This document shows positions 1 to 6,540 of a stretch of DNA of 7,650 nt, piece after piece. Each line of letters begins with the position of its first letter. Position 1 is the first letter of the stretch. Source of the stretch: an uncultured Kiritimatiellota bacterium (GTDB lineage: Bacteria; Verrucomicrobiota; Kiritimatiellia; RFP12; UBA1067); contig CAKUGW010000134.1 in the NCBI GenBank assembly GCA_934654805.1, positions 1 to 7,650 on the forward strand, given 5' to 3'. Made by a program: the position numbers and the translations under genes. Under the pieces are notes generated by a model, which was not told the origin of the DNA, did no database searches, and saw nothing but the letters and a program-made list of their open reading frames with translations.

Positions 1-109
1 CATCCTTCAACAACAGCCAATCTTTACAGGGGGTAAACCATCAACGAAATCAACTTTACCTCTGGAAGCGGCAAAATTGAGAAAAATGAAAAAAAATCCG
101 GATACCCCC

Positions 110-138
110 TTGTGCGCGTCATCAGGAAATGATATACT
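110..138 (+). promoter_or_regulatory. Sigma-70-type promoter of the tRNA cluster
   Basis: A -35 element TTGTGC (110-115) is separated by 17 bases from a -10 element TATACT (133-138). The -10 is preceded by TG one base upstream (130-132, TGA), making it an extended -10 promoter. Transcription should start near 144-147, about ten bases before the first tRNA. The AT-rich stretch at 71-98 just upstream could act as an UP element, which is an inference. Confidence 0.75.
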
Positions 139-156
139 ACGCACTGTTTTCACGAC

Positions 157-232
157 GCGAGGATAACTCAGTTGGTAGAGTGCCACCTTGCCAAGGTGGT
201 TGTCGCGGGTTCGAGTCCCGTTCCTCGCTCCA
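157..232 (+). tRNA. tRNA-Gly (anticodon GCC)
   Basis: The 76-base cloverleaf folds fully. The acceptor stem GCGAGGA (157-163) pairs with TCCTCGC (222-228). The anticodon stem CCACC/GGTGG encloses the loop TTGCCAA, with anticodon GCC at 190-192, and the T arm has the usual GGTTCGAGTCC core. The discriminator base is T (229), as is normal for bacterial glycine tRNAs. The CCA end (230-232) is encoded. It is the first gene of a three-tRNA cluster, 19 bases before the lysine tRNA. Confidence 0.97.
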
Positions 233-251
233 GTGAAAGCCAAGGTGAGAT

Positions 252-327
252 GGGGGCGTAGCTCAGCTGGTAGAGCAAGTGACTCTTAATCACTGGGTCC
301 AGGGTTCGAATCCCTGCGCCCCTACCA
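252..327 (+). tRNA. tRNA-Lys (anticodon CTT)
   Basis: The acceptor stem GGGGGCG (252-258) pairs with CGCCCCT (317-323), with one G-T wobble at the terminus. The anticodon stem AGTGA/TCACT (278-282/290-294) encloses loop CTCTTAA with anticodon CTT at 285-287. The T loop reads TTCGAAT. The discriminator is A (324) and CCA is encoded at 325-327. CTT reads AAG, the lysine codon that dominates the GC-rich genes downstream. Confidence 0.97.
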
Positions 328-352
328 TCAAGACCTTGACCGACGCACATGT

Positions 353-428
<76 letters not shown>

Positions 429-439
429 CTACATTGACG

Positions 440-467
440 AAAACCGCGAAGTGCGGTTTTTTTCTTT
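440..467 (+). terminator. Intrinsic terminator of the tRNA cluster
   Basis: An 8-bp stem (AAAACCGC at 440-447 with GCGGTTTT at 453-460) closes a five-base loop GAAGT and runs into a T-rich tract to about 469. It begins 11 bases after the tRNA-Phe CCA end, the expected place for transcript release. Confidence 0.85.
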
Positions 468-682
468 TTCGAGGCTCTCTCACATGAGGCGAACCGGCGC
501 GTCGCCCAGCCCGTGCGCGAACCGCCGGGACGAAGCTGGGGCAGGGCGTCGAGCGGAATCGCGGAGCCTTGCGCCCGGTTCCGGAATCGCGCGGGAAACG
601 CCCGTTTTGCGCGGTTCAGGCCCCGCGCGGAGAAAGTCCCCGGCGCTTTCAGAAGGGGCCGAGAATATTTTCTCGCCCGCAT

Positions 683-713
683 TTGCAGGGGCTTGGAGAG
701 AAATCGGGATAAG
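683..713 (+). repeat. Dispersed intergenic repeat, copy 1
   Basis: This 31-base unit matches positions 7529-7559 at 27 of 31 bases. Its 3' half contains the core AAATCGGGATAAG (701-713), which is repeated 23 bases further on. Both locations are intergenic, which suggests a genome-wide dispersed element or a regulatory box rather than coding sequence. Confidence 0.6.
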
Positions 714-723
714 CTGCCCCGAA

Positions 724-736
724 AAATCGGGATAAG
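724..736 (+). repeat. Dispersed intergenic repeat, core-only copy 2
   Basis: AAATCGGGATAAG is an exact 13-base copy of the core at 701-713. It overlaps a small hairpin, CCCGA (718-722) with TCGGG (727-731) around an AAAA loop. It ends 18 bases before the -35 element of the pcnB promoter. Confidence 0.55.
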
Positions 737-754
737 GGTGGTGTACGCGCCCAC

Positions 755-784
755 TTGCAAGGGATGTCCTAAAATTGGTATAAT
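755..784 (+). promoter_or_regulatory. Promoter of the pcnB operon (leaderless type)
   Basis: TTGCAA (755-760) lies 18 bases upstream of a consensus TATAAT (779-784), which is itself preceded by TGG (776-778), an extended -10. Only nine bases separate the -10 from the ATG at 794, so the predicted start of transcription (about 790-794) coincides with or just precedes the start codon. The 14 bases TTGGTATAATACAC are identical to those of the promoter at 4646-4659. Confidence 0.75.
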
Positions 785-793
785 ACACCCTCA

Positions 794-2029
794 ATGTTTG
801 GCTTTCTGAAACGCAAGAGTAAGGGCCCTGTCGTCTACAGGCGACAGGAGCACTGCATTTCGCGCAAGAACATCGACCCAGACGCGCTGAAGGTCCTCTA
901 CCGGCTCTCCGACGCGGGCTACACGGCCTACCTCGTGGGCGGCGGCGTGCGCGATCTCCTCTTGGGGCGCGAGCCGAAGGACTTTGACGTCGGGACGTCC
1001 GCCCGGCCGAACCAGGTTCGGCGCGTGTTCAGCAACTGCTTCCTGATCGGCCGGCGCTTCCGCCTCGCCCACATCCGCTTCGGCACGAAGGTGATCGAGA
1101 CGGCGACGTTCCGCCAGAACTCCCAGACGGTCGGCGAAATCATCGAGCACGTGGCGGAGGGCCCGCAGGAGGACAACACCTTCGGCACGCCGGAGACGGA
1201 CGCCTACCGCCGCGACTTCACGGTGAACGGCCTCTTCTACGACATCCGCGACTTCTCGGTCATCGACTGGGTCGGCGGCATGAAGGACCTGGAGAAGAAG
1301 GTCATCCGCGCGATCGGCGACCCCGCGATCCGCTTCCGGGAAGACCCGGTGCGCATGATGCGCGCGATCAAGTTCTCGTCGCGCCTCGGCTTCACGATCG
1401 AGCGGAAGACTGCGGCGGCGATGAGGAAGTACCACCGCTGCATCCTGACGGCGGCCGTGCCGCGCGTCTGCGAGGAGGTTTTCCGCCTCTTCCCCTACGG
1501 CCACAGCGAGGAGGCGTTCCGCCAGCTGTACGAGTACGGCCTTCTCGGCGACCTCGTGCCGGAGCTCGCGGCGTTCATCGACCGCGACGGCGGCGCGAAG
1601 TCGAAGACGTTCCGGTACCTGAAGGGGCTGGACGCCTACGAGCGGATGATGGCGAAGAGGGGCTTCGAGGTCTCGAACGCCCTGCGCGCCGCGATCCTGA
1701 TGACGGCGCCTTTCCGGGCGGAGAGGAAGGACGGCGCGAGCCGCCGGATCATGGAGTACCTGACGAAGCCGCTCGCGACGCCGAAGGCCACGTTCTTCAC
1801 GGGCGTCGTGCTGATGGAGTCGTTGCGCCGCCTGTCGCAGTCGCCGGCGCGCGGCAAGCAGCGCTTCGTCTACAACCGCGACTTCCTCGATGCGCTCGAC
1901 TACGCGCGCATCGTCGCGCGCGTCGAGGGGCGGAGCGAAAAGGTCTTGAACGAATGGGCCGATCTCTACGAGGAGAAACGCCCGTACGAAGAAGAGGAAT
2001 CATCAGAAGAGAAAGGAACGAACGAATGA
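794..2029 (+). CDS. pcnB: Poly(A) polymerase I
   Basis: This 411-residue protein belongs to the class II nucleotidyltransferase superfamily, which adds 3' tails to RNA; poly(A) polymerase I polyadenylates RNAs and promotes their decay. The head domain shows GGGVRDLLLG (49-58) and the metal-binding pair D63/D65 in KDFDV. It also shows LIGRRFRLAH (84-93), which matches the basic signature used to separate poly(A) polymerases from CCA-adding enzymes, then RRDFTVNGLFYD (139-150) and REDPVRMMRAIKFSSRLGF (182-200). The C-terminus ends in a glutamate-rich tail (EEKRPYEEEESSEEK), unlike the basic tail of the E. coli enzyme. No Shine-Dalgarno sequence precedes the ATG, and the promoter is too close for a normal leader, so it is probably translated leaderless. 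Its stop overlaps the next start (ATGA), indicating co-transcription and probably translational coupling. Confidence 0.92.
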   Translation: MFGFLKRKSKGPVVYRRQEHCISRKNIDPDALKVLYRLSDAGYTAYLVGGGVRDLLLGREPKDFDVGTSARPNQVRRVFSNCFLIGRRFRLAHIRFGTKVIETATFRQNSQTVGEIIEHVAEGPQEDNTFGTPETDAYRRDFTVNGLFYDIRDFSVIDWVGGMKDLEKKVIRAIGDPAIRFREDPVRMMRAIKFSSRLGFTIERKTAAAMRKYHRCILTAAVPRVCEEVFRLFPYGHSEEAFRQLYEYGLLGDLVPELAAFIDRDGGAKSKTFRYLKGLDAYERMMAKRGFEVSNALRAAILMTAPFRAERKDGASRRIMEYLTKPLATPKATFFTGVVLMESLRRLSQSPARGKQRFVYNRDFLDALDYARIVARVEGRSEKVLNEWADLYEEKRPYEEEESSEEKGTNE

Positions 2030-2655
2030 ATCTCAAGAAGAACCCCGAACTCATCCCGCTGGTCGAATGGTGGGAGAAGGACGGCAAGTCGACCGTCATC
2101 TGGCTGCTCGTCGCGGCAATTGCCGTGGGCGGCTGGTACGGGTGGAAGAGCCACCGCGCGGCGCTGAAGGCGGCGGCGTCCGACGCGGCCGTGAACGCCT
2201 ACACGACCGAGGAGATCGAGGAGGCCGTCTCGAAGTTCTCCGGCACGGCGACGGCGGGCGCGCTGAAGCTGCGCCTCGCGAAGAACTACTTCGACAACGG
2301 CCGCTACGAGGAGGCGTTGGCGCAGTACGAGGCGCTGGACGGCAAGGCCCCGGACGGCTTTGCGGACGTGCCGGCCGTCGGCAGGGCGCAGTGCCTCGAG
2401 GCCCTGAAGAGGTTCCCGGAGGCGCTCGCCGCGTTCGACGCCTTCGTGCAGGCGAGCCCGAAGGGCTACCTGACGCTCACGGCCCAGCTCGGCGCCGCGC
2501 GGTGCCTGGCGCAGGACGGGAAGAAGGACGAGGCCCTGAAGCGCCTCGCGGCGCTGAAGGGCGCGAACGGGGACGACGAGATCGCCGCGGCTCGCATCGA
2601 CGCGACCGAGACGCTCGTGCAGCGCTACGAGGCGCCCACGGCGGCGGCGAAGTAA
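2026..2655 (+). CDS. Membrane-anchored TPR protein, YfgM-like
   Basis: This 209-residue protein starts at an ATG overlapping the pcnB stop, with AAAGGA at 2012-2017 eight bases upstream. Residues 1-21 are hydrophilic and carry the pattern EWWEKDGK. One membrane segment follows at about 23-40 (VIWLLVAAIAVGGWYGWK), then an alanine-rich helical region with TPR-like pairs, for example NYFDNGRYEEALAQYEAL and ALKRFPEALAAFDAFV. N-terminal anchor plus periplasmic TPR is the architecture of YfgM, an ancillary SecYEG/PpiD-associated factor in E. coli. I infer the same topology (N-terminus inside) but not necessarily the same role. It sits between pcnB and gatB in one likely operon. Other anchored TPR families cannot be excluded. 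Confidence 0.8.
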   Translation: MNLKKNPELIPLVEWWEKDGKSTVIWLLVAAIAVGGWYGWKSHRAALKAAASDAAVNAYTTEEIEEAVSKFSGTATAGALKLRLAKNYFDNGRYEEALAQYEALDGKAPDGFADVPAVGRAQCLEALKRFPEALAAFDAFVQASPKGYLTLTAQLGAARCLAQDGKKDEALKRLAALKGANGDDEIAAARIDATETLVQRYEAPTAAAK

Positions 2656-2669
2656 AGGCGCGGGCCTTC

Positions 2670-4106
2670 ATGGAATTCGAGAATACGATCGGGCTGGAGA
2701 CGCACGTCCAGCTCAAGACGAAGACGAAGATGTTCTGCGGCTGCCTGCTGAAGACGGGCTGCGAGCCGAACACGAACGTCTGCCCCGTGTGCCTCGGCTA
2801 TCCGGGGGCCCTGCCGGTCATGAACAAGGAGGCCGTGAAGCTGACGGTGATGAGCGGCCTCATGCTCGGCTGCGAGATCAACCGGCACGCGACCTTCGAC
2901 CGGAAGAACTACTTCTACCCGGACATGGCGAAGGACTACCAGATCTCCGAGAACGGCAATCCCCTCTGCCTCGGCGGCGGCGTCGAGATCACGCGGGCGG
3001 ACGGCACGAAGAAGCTCATCCGCATCAACCACATCCACCTCGAGGAGGACGCCGCGAAGATCAACCACTACGCGGCGACGTCGGGCGTTGACTTCAACCG
3101 GGGCGGCACGCCGCTCATGGAGATCGTCTCCGAGCCCGACATGGAGTCGGCGGACGACGCGATCGCCTACCTGACGGCCCTGAAGGAGATGCTCGTCTAC
3201 GCGGGCGTCTCCGACTGCAACCTCGAAGAGGGGAACATGCGCTCCGACGTCAACATCTCGATCCGCCCGAAGGGCGAGACGAGGCTGGGCACGAAGGTCG
3301 AGATCAAGAACATGAACTCGTTCTCCGGCATCCACGCCGCGCTCGTCTACGAGGCGAAGCGCCAGCGCGCGTGCGTCGCGCAGGGCGTGCCGATCGTGCA
3401 GGAGACGCGCCGGTGGGATCCGGAGGCGCTGGAGACGGCGTCCATGCGCACGAAGGAGAACGCGCACGACTACCGCTATTTCCCGGAGCCGGACTTGGTG
3501 CCGGTCGAGCTCTCCGAGGCGCAGGTCGCAGCCTGGCGCGCGCTCCTGCCGGAGAAGCCGGAGGCGCGCCGCGCGCGCATGGTCGAGCAGTACGGCCTCG
3601 CCGAGTACGACGCCGAAGTGCTGTCGCAGCACAAGGCGAACGCCGACTGGTACGAGGCCGCCGCGAAGGGGCTCGACAGGAAGACGGCCAAGCTCCTCTG
3701 CAACCTCTTCCTCGGCGACGTGATGGCGCTCCTGAACGCGAGCGGCAGGGCCATCGGCGACTGCGCGATGCAGCCGGCGGAGCTGGCGGCGCTCGTGAGG
3801 CTCTCGGCGTCCGGCGCGATCAACGGGCCGACGCTGAAGGAGCTCCTGCCGGAGATCTTCGAGAAGGGCGGCGACCCGGAGGCGATCGTGAAGGCGCGCG
3901 GCCTCGGCGCCGTGAGCGACACGGCCGCGCTGGAGGCGTTCGTCGACCAGGCGATCGCGGCGAACCCGGGCCCGGCCCAGGACTTCAAGGCCGGCAAGAA
4001 GGCGGCGGCGGGGTTCTTCGTCGGGCAGGTCATGAAGCTCTCGAAGGGCAAGGCCGACCCGAAGCTCGTCGGCCCGCTCGTCGCGAAGAGGCTCGCCGCG
4101 CTGTAA
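2670..4106 (+). CDS. gatB: Aspartyl/glutamyl-tRNA(Asn/Gln) amidotransferase subunit B
   Basis: This 478-residue protein has the usual GatB length. GatB binds mischarged Glu-tRNA(Gln) or Asp-tRNA(Asn), phosphorylates the misacylated residue with ATP and receives ammonia from GatA. Visible signatures are IGLETHVQLKTKTKMFCGC (7-25), a cysteine-rich CPVCLGYPGALPVMN (38-52), RKNYFYPDMAKDYQIS (78-93), IHLEEDAAK (122-130), DFNRGGTPLMEIVSEPD (141-157), EEGNMRSDVNISIRP (186-200) and KVEIKNMNSF (209-218). The tRNA-binding YqeY-like tail occupies roughly residues 330-478. Most bacterial GatBs read DLPKGYQ where this one has DMAKDYQ. The ATG follows the previous stop by 14 bases, with a weak AAAGG at 2654-2658. 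gatA and gatC are not in the window, so the GatCAB genes are split. Confidence 0.95.
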   Translation: MEFENTIGLETHVQLKTKTKMFCGCLLKTGCEPNTNVCPVCLGYPGALPVMNKEAVKLTVMSGLMLGCEINRHATFDRKNYFYPDMAKDYQISENGNPLCLGGGVEITRADGTKKLIRINHIHLEEDAAKINHYAATSGVDFNRGGTPLMEIVSEPDMESADDAIAYLTALKEMLVYAGVSDCNLEEGNMRSDVNISIRPKGETRLGTKVEIKNMNSFSGIHAALVYEAKRQRACVAQGVPIVQETRRWDPEALETASMRTKENAHDYRYFPEPDLVPVELSEAQVAAWRALLPEKPEARRARMVEQYGLAEYDAEVLSQHKANADWYEAAAKGLDRKTAKLLCNLFLGDVMALLNASGRAIGDCAMQPAELAALVRLSASGAINGPTLKELLPEIFEKGGDPEAIVKARGLGAVSDTAALEAFVDQAIAANPGPAQDFKAGKKAAAGFFVGQVMKLSKGKADPKLVGPLVAKRLAAL

Positions 4107-4116
4107 GGGGGCGGCA

Positions 4117-4527
4117 TTGTGCCTCGACCTGCTGGACGCGGACTGGCGCAAGGACCCCGAGCAATTGGACTGCAAGCGGACAGGCCAGGCGTTCCTCGAG
4201 AGGGATCGGCCCTATCTGGATCATGAGACGGACCCGTTGCGCTGGGACGGGCGGCGAAGCGGATTCCCATTGGCGAGGCATAGTTTCTCGGCCCGAGGCT
4301 GCGGCGGAAACGACATGTTCAACATGAACCTGGCCCATCTCGTGATCGGGCCGGACCTGGAGGGGCCGCTTCGGCGGCAGGAGGAAGGGCCGTATCCCGA
4401 AGTCGATTTTGACCTGAACGGCAAGAACGTGCGGGCGAAGTACATCCGCATCGGCCGCGAGCCGGGCTTCGAGGACGACTACTTCTGCCTCGACAAGGTG
4501 CTCATCTACGCGAAGCCGGGCCGATAG
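4117..4527 (+). CDS. Hypothetical protein, possible remnant with discoidin-like C-terminus
   Basis: I do not recognise this 136-residue frame as a known family. It opens with TTG at 4117, five bases after AAGGGGG (4105-4111) and ten bases after the gatB stop. No signal peptide or membrane segment is visible. The last 40 residues (VRAKYIRIGREPGF, then YFCLDKVLIYAK) resemble the final strands of F5/8 type C (discoidin) carbohydrate-binding domains, which typically end in a YVRI...LxEVxVY pattern. That domain would be far too short here. Codon use changes within the gene: from about 4315 it shows the G/C-ending codons of its neighbours, while the first half uses CGA, CAT, AGT, CCA, TTG and ACA. 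The second half may therefore be the end of a decayed gene. An ATG at 4315 is an alternative start giving about 70 residues. Confidence 0.45.
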   Translation: MCLDLLDADWRKDPEQLDCKRTGQAFLERDRPYLDHETDPLRWDGRRSGFPLARHSFSARGCGGNDMFNMNLAHLVIGPDLEGPLRRQEEGPYPEVDFDLNGKNVRAKYIRIGREPGFEDDYFCLDKVLIYAKPGR

Positions 4528-4645
4528 GAGCGACGTCTGCTTTCGGCAGCGCCTCCTCGCCAGCCTCTCCTCCTTATGTCTCGTCATCTTTGTGGGCATG
4601 CTGTCGATTTGCCGGGTCCTGCCGCGACACGGGCGGGCGGAAATT

Positions 4646-4659
4646 TTGGTATAATACAC
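4646..4659 (+). promoter_or_regulatory. Extended -10 promoter of the NifU-like/GGGtGRT unit
   Basis: TATAAT at 4650-4655 is preceded by TGG, an extended -10, inside the block TTGGTATAATACAC that is identical to the pcnB promoter. I see no good -35 hexamer at the right distance (the region 4625-4633 is GC-rich), consistent with reliance on the extended -10. Transcription should start near 4661-4664, giving a leader of about 30 bases with AGGAG at 4680-4684. Confidence 0.75.
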
Positions 4660-4691
4660 GAACATTTAACCAACCACCAAGGAGACACACA

Positions 4692-5384
4692 ATGGTCTAC
4701 TCGACAGAAGTCGAACATCAGTGCCCGCTCATGAAGGGGTGCAACCACGGTCCCGCGCCGATTCCCGAAGAGGGAAAATGGGTGCAGGCCAAGCAGATCA
4801 AGGACATCAGCGGCTACACGCACGGCGTCGGCTGGTGCGCGCCGCAGCAGGGCGCGTGCAAGCTCTCGCTGAACGTCAAGAACGGCGTCATCGAGGAGGC
4901 TCTCGTCGAGACGGTCGGCTGCTCGGGCATGACCCACTCCGCCGCGATGGCGTCCGAGATCCTCGTCGGCAAGACGATCCTCGAGGCGCTCAACACCGAC
5001 CTCGTCTGCGACGCGATCAACACGGCGATGCGCGAGCTCTTCCTCCAGATCGTCTACGGGCGCACGCAGAGCGCGTTCTCCGACGGCGGCCTCGTGATTG
5101 GCGCGGGACTCGAAGACCTCGGCAAGGGGCTTCGCTCGATGGTCGGCACGATGTACGCGACGAAGGCGAAAGGCCCGCGCTACCTCGAGATGACCGAAGG
5201 CTACTGCACGCGGATGGCCCTCAACAAGGACGGCGAGGTGACCGGCTACGAGTTCGTCTCGCTCGGCAAGATGACCGACTTCATCAAGAAGGGCCTCACC
5301 CCGAACGAGGCGTGGGAGAAGGCGAAGGGCCACTACGGCCAGTTCGAGGGCGCGGCGAAGTACATCGACCCGCGCAAGGAGTAA
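4692..5384 (+). CDS. NifU/IscU-like iron-sulfur cluster scaffold homologue
   Basis: This 230-residue protein contains a NifU N-terminal-type (IscU-like) fold. The central part CKLSLNVKNGVIEEALVET (56-74) followed by VGCSGMTHSAAMASEILVGK (75-94) corresponds to the scaffold's first strands and its second ligand cysteine. LVCDAINTAM (104-113) corresponds to the helix carrying the third. Canonical IscU holds a nascent Fe-S cluster with three cysteines and an aspartate. Here cysteines lie at 11, 17, 49, 56, 77, 106 and 172, and the usual CGD is replaced by C49-APQQGA-C56. The N-terminal 45 residues and C-terminal 90 are extra. The start at 4692 is chosen because AGGAG lies seven bases upstream; frames further upstream cross the promoter. 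It forms a two-gene unit with the GGGtGRT gene, a pairing found in other anaerobes. Its partner and cluster type are unknown. Confidence 0.85.
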   Translation: MVYSTEVEHQCPLMKGCNHGPAPIPEEGKWVQAKQIKDISGYTHGVGWCAPQQGACKLSLNVKNGVIEEALVETVGCSGMTHSAAMASEILVGKTILEALNTDLVCDAINTAMRELFLQIVYGRTQSAFSDGGLVIGAGLEDLGKGLRSMVGTMYATKAKGPRYLEMTEGYCTRMALNKDGEVTGYEFVSLGKMTDFIKKGLTPNEAWEKAKGHYGQFEGAAKYIDPRKE

Positions 5385-5394
5385 ATTCAAGTGC

Positions 5395-5460
5395 CCGCTG
5401 TCGTTTGTCGTCCGTCCATTGTCTCGGAAAGGACAGCGGACTGCCGACGGGGGACAGAGG
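5395..5460 (+). repeat. Large imperfect inverted repeat between the scaffold and GGGtGRT genes
   Basis: Positions 5395-5423 can pair with 5432-5460 around an eight-base loop. Twenty of 29 pairs are Watson-Crick and four more are G-U in RNA. The outer 5' arm starts with CCGCTGTC, whose exact complement GACAGCGG (5432-5439) opens the 3' arm, so an alternative shorter pairing is also possible. The arms are built from GTCC/GTCG-type short units. The hairpin ends six bases before the ribosome binding site AAAGGAG (5466-5472) of the next gene and lacks a T tract, so it is not a standard terminator. Confidence 0.6.
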
Positions 5461-5477
5461 CAATCAAAGGAGAACTT

Positions 5478-6515
5478 ATGGCTACTGCAAAGAAAGTTAC
5501 CAAGAAGACCGACGAGAAGCTGTTCGAGGGCTACGAGCGCCGCGAGGCGAAGATCCTCGCCGCGCTGAAGCCCTATGGCATCAAGTCGATCGAGGAATGC
5601 GCCGCGATCTGCAAGAAGGCGGGCTTCGACCCCTACAAGATCGTCGAGGAGACGCAGCCGATCTGCTTCGAGAACGCGAAGTGGGCCTACACGGTCGGCG
5701 CGGCGATGGCGATCAAGAAGGGCTGCACGAAGGCGAAGGACGCGGCGGCGGAAATTGGCGTCGGCCTCCAGGCGTTCTGCATCCCCGGCTCGGTCGCGGA
5801 GAACCGCAAGGTCGGCCTCGGCCACGGCAACCTCGGCGCGATGCTCCTGGACGACGCGACGGAGTGCTTCGCGTTCCTCGCGGGCCACGAGTCGTTCGCG
5901 GCGGCGGAGGGCGCGATCAAGATCGCCCTCAACGCGAACAAGGTGCGCAAGACGAACCTGCGCGTCATCCTGAACGGCCTCGGCAAGGACGCGGCGTACA
6001 TCATCTCGCGCATCAACGGCTTCACCTACGTGAAGACGACCTTCGACAACAAGAAGGAGAAGCTGCGCGTCGTCGAGGAGAAGGCGTTCTCGAAGGGGCC
6101 GCGCGCGGCCGTCAGGTGCTATGGCGCGGACAACGTGCCGGAGGGCGTCGCGATCATGCAGGCCGAGAACGTCGGCGTGTCGATCACGGGCAACTCCACG
6201 AACCCGACGCGCTTCCAGCATCCGGTCGCCGGCACCTACAAGAAGTGGTGCTGGGAGAACGGGCGCAAGTACTTCTCCGTCGCCTCCGGCGGCGGCACGG
6301 GCCGCACCCTGCACCCGGACAACATGGCCGCCGGCCCGTCCAGCTACGGCATGACGGACACGATGGGCCGCATGCACTCCGACGCGCAGTTCGCGGGCAG
6401 CTCGTCCGTCCCGGCGCACGTCGAGATGATGGGCCTCATCGGCATGGGCAACAACCCGATGGTCGGCGCGACCGTCGCGGTGGCCGTGGCCGTCGAGGAG
6501 AGCTTCAAGAAGTAG
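5478..6515 (+). CDS. GGGtGRT family protein
   Basis: This 345-residue protein carries the family's defining motif SGGGTGRTLHPDNMAAGPSS (270-289), followed by the highly conserved GMTDTMGRMHSDAQFAGSSS (291-310) and HVEMMGLIGMGNNPMVGA (314-331). The N-terminal part starts with a lysine-rich stretch, then LFEGYERREAKILAALKPYGI and ECAAIC (40-45). Cysteines occur at 41, 45, 63, 83, 101, 130, 214 and 258, several of which could bind metal. No signal peptide or membrane segment is visible, so it is probably cytoplasmic. The ATG at 5478 has AAAGGAG five bases upstream; an in-frame GTG at 5391 would put the start inside the intergenic hairpin and is rejected. The family has no established function that I know of; its position after an IscU-like gene suggests a role in Fe-S or metal chemistry. 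Confidence 0.9.
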   Translation: MATAKKVTKKTDEKLFEGYERREAKILAALKPYGIKSIEECAAICKKAGFDPYKIVEETQPICFENAKWAYTVGAAMAIKKGCTKAKDAAAEIGVGLQAFCIPGSVAENRKVGLGHGNLGAMLLDDATECFAFLAGHESFAAAEGAIKIALNANKVRKTNLRVILNGLGKDAAYIISRINGFTYVKTTFDNKKEKLRVVEEKAFSKGPRAAVRCYGADNVPEGVAIMQAENVGVSITGNSTNPTRFQHPVAGTYKKWCWENGRKYFSVASGGGTGRTLHPDNMAAGPSSYGMTDTMGRMHSDAQFAGSSSVPAHVEMMGLIGMGNNPMVGATVAVAVAVEESFKK

Positions 6516-6540
6516 GCTTCCAAGAGCTCTTGCGAAAACG

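Larger units (their letters stand above)
468..754. other. GC-rich intergenic region without a supported gene
   Basis: Open frames exist on both strands here, but none has a convincing ribosome binding site, family resemblance or codon pattern like the neighbouring genes, so I call none. The stretch contains overlapping inverted repeats: CCGGCG/CGCCGG (494-499/523-528) interleaved with CCCAGC/GCTGGG (505-510/535-540). It also has a 10-base direct repeat CGGAATCGCG at 554-563 and 582-591, a hairpin CGAGAA-TATT-TTCTCG at 660-675, and two copies of the AAATCGGGATAAG repeat near its right end. The left part could be a structured RNA or decayed sequence; I cannot tell. Confidence 0.5.

Noticed and set aside
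29..63. GGTAAA/TTTACC inverted repeat near the left edge as a terminator of an upstream gene
   Set aside because: A six-base AT-rich stem with a 17-base loop and no following T tract is likely chance.
7..243. Minus-strand open frames across the tRNA cluster
   Set aside because: They run antisense through folded tRNA genes; the NGTRTRD and LYQLSY strings are typical of tRNA antisense translations.
480..809. Overlapping open frames of about 100 residues on both strands between the tRNAs and pcnB
   Set aside because: None has a ribosome site, a recognisable family or neighbour-like codon use; they overlap one another, repeats and the pcnB promoter. Long frames arise easily in GC-rich DNA.
2625..4175. 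A 516-residue minus-strand open frame opposite gatB
   Set aside because: It is a low-complexity antisense shadow of gatB, which matches its family along the full length.
4602..4629. TGTCG/CGACA dyad upstream of the promoter at 4646 as an operator or terminator
   Set aside because: Only five base pairs with an 18-base gap and no T tract; too weak to call.
5391..5477. GTG at 5391 as the start of the GGGtGRT protein
   Set aside because: It would translate the intergenic hairpin and add an unrelated N-terminus; the ATG at 5478 has a strong AAAGGAG site at the right distance.
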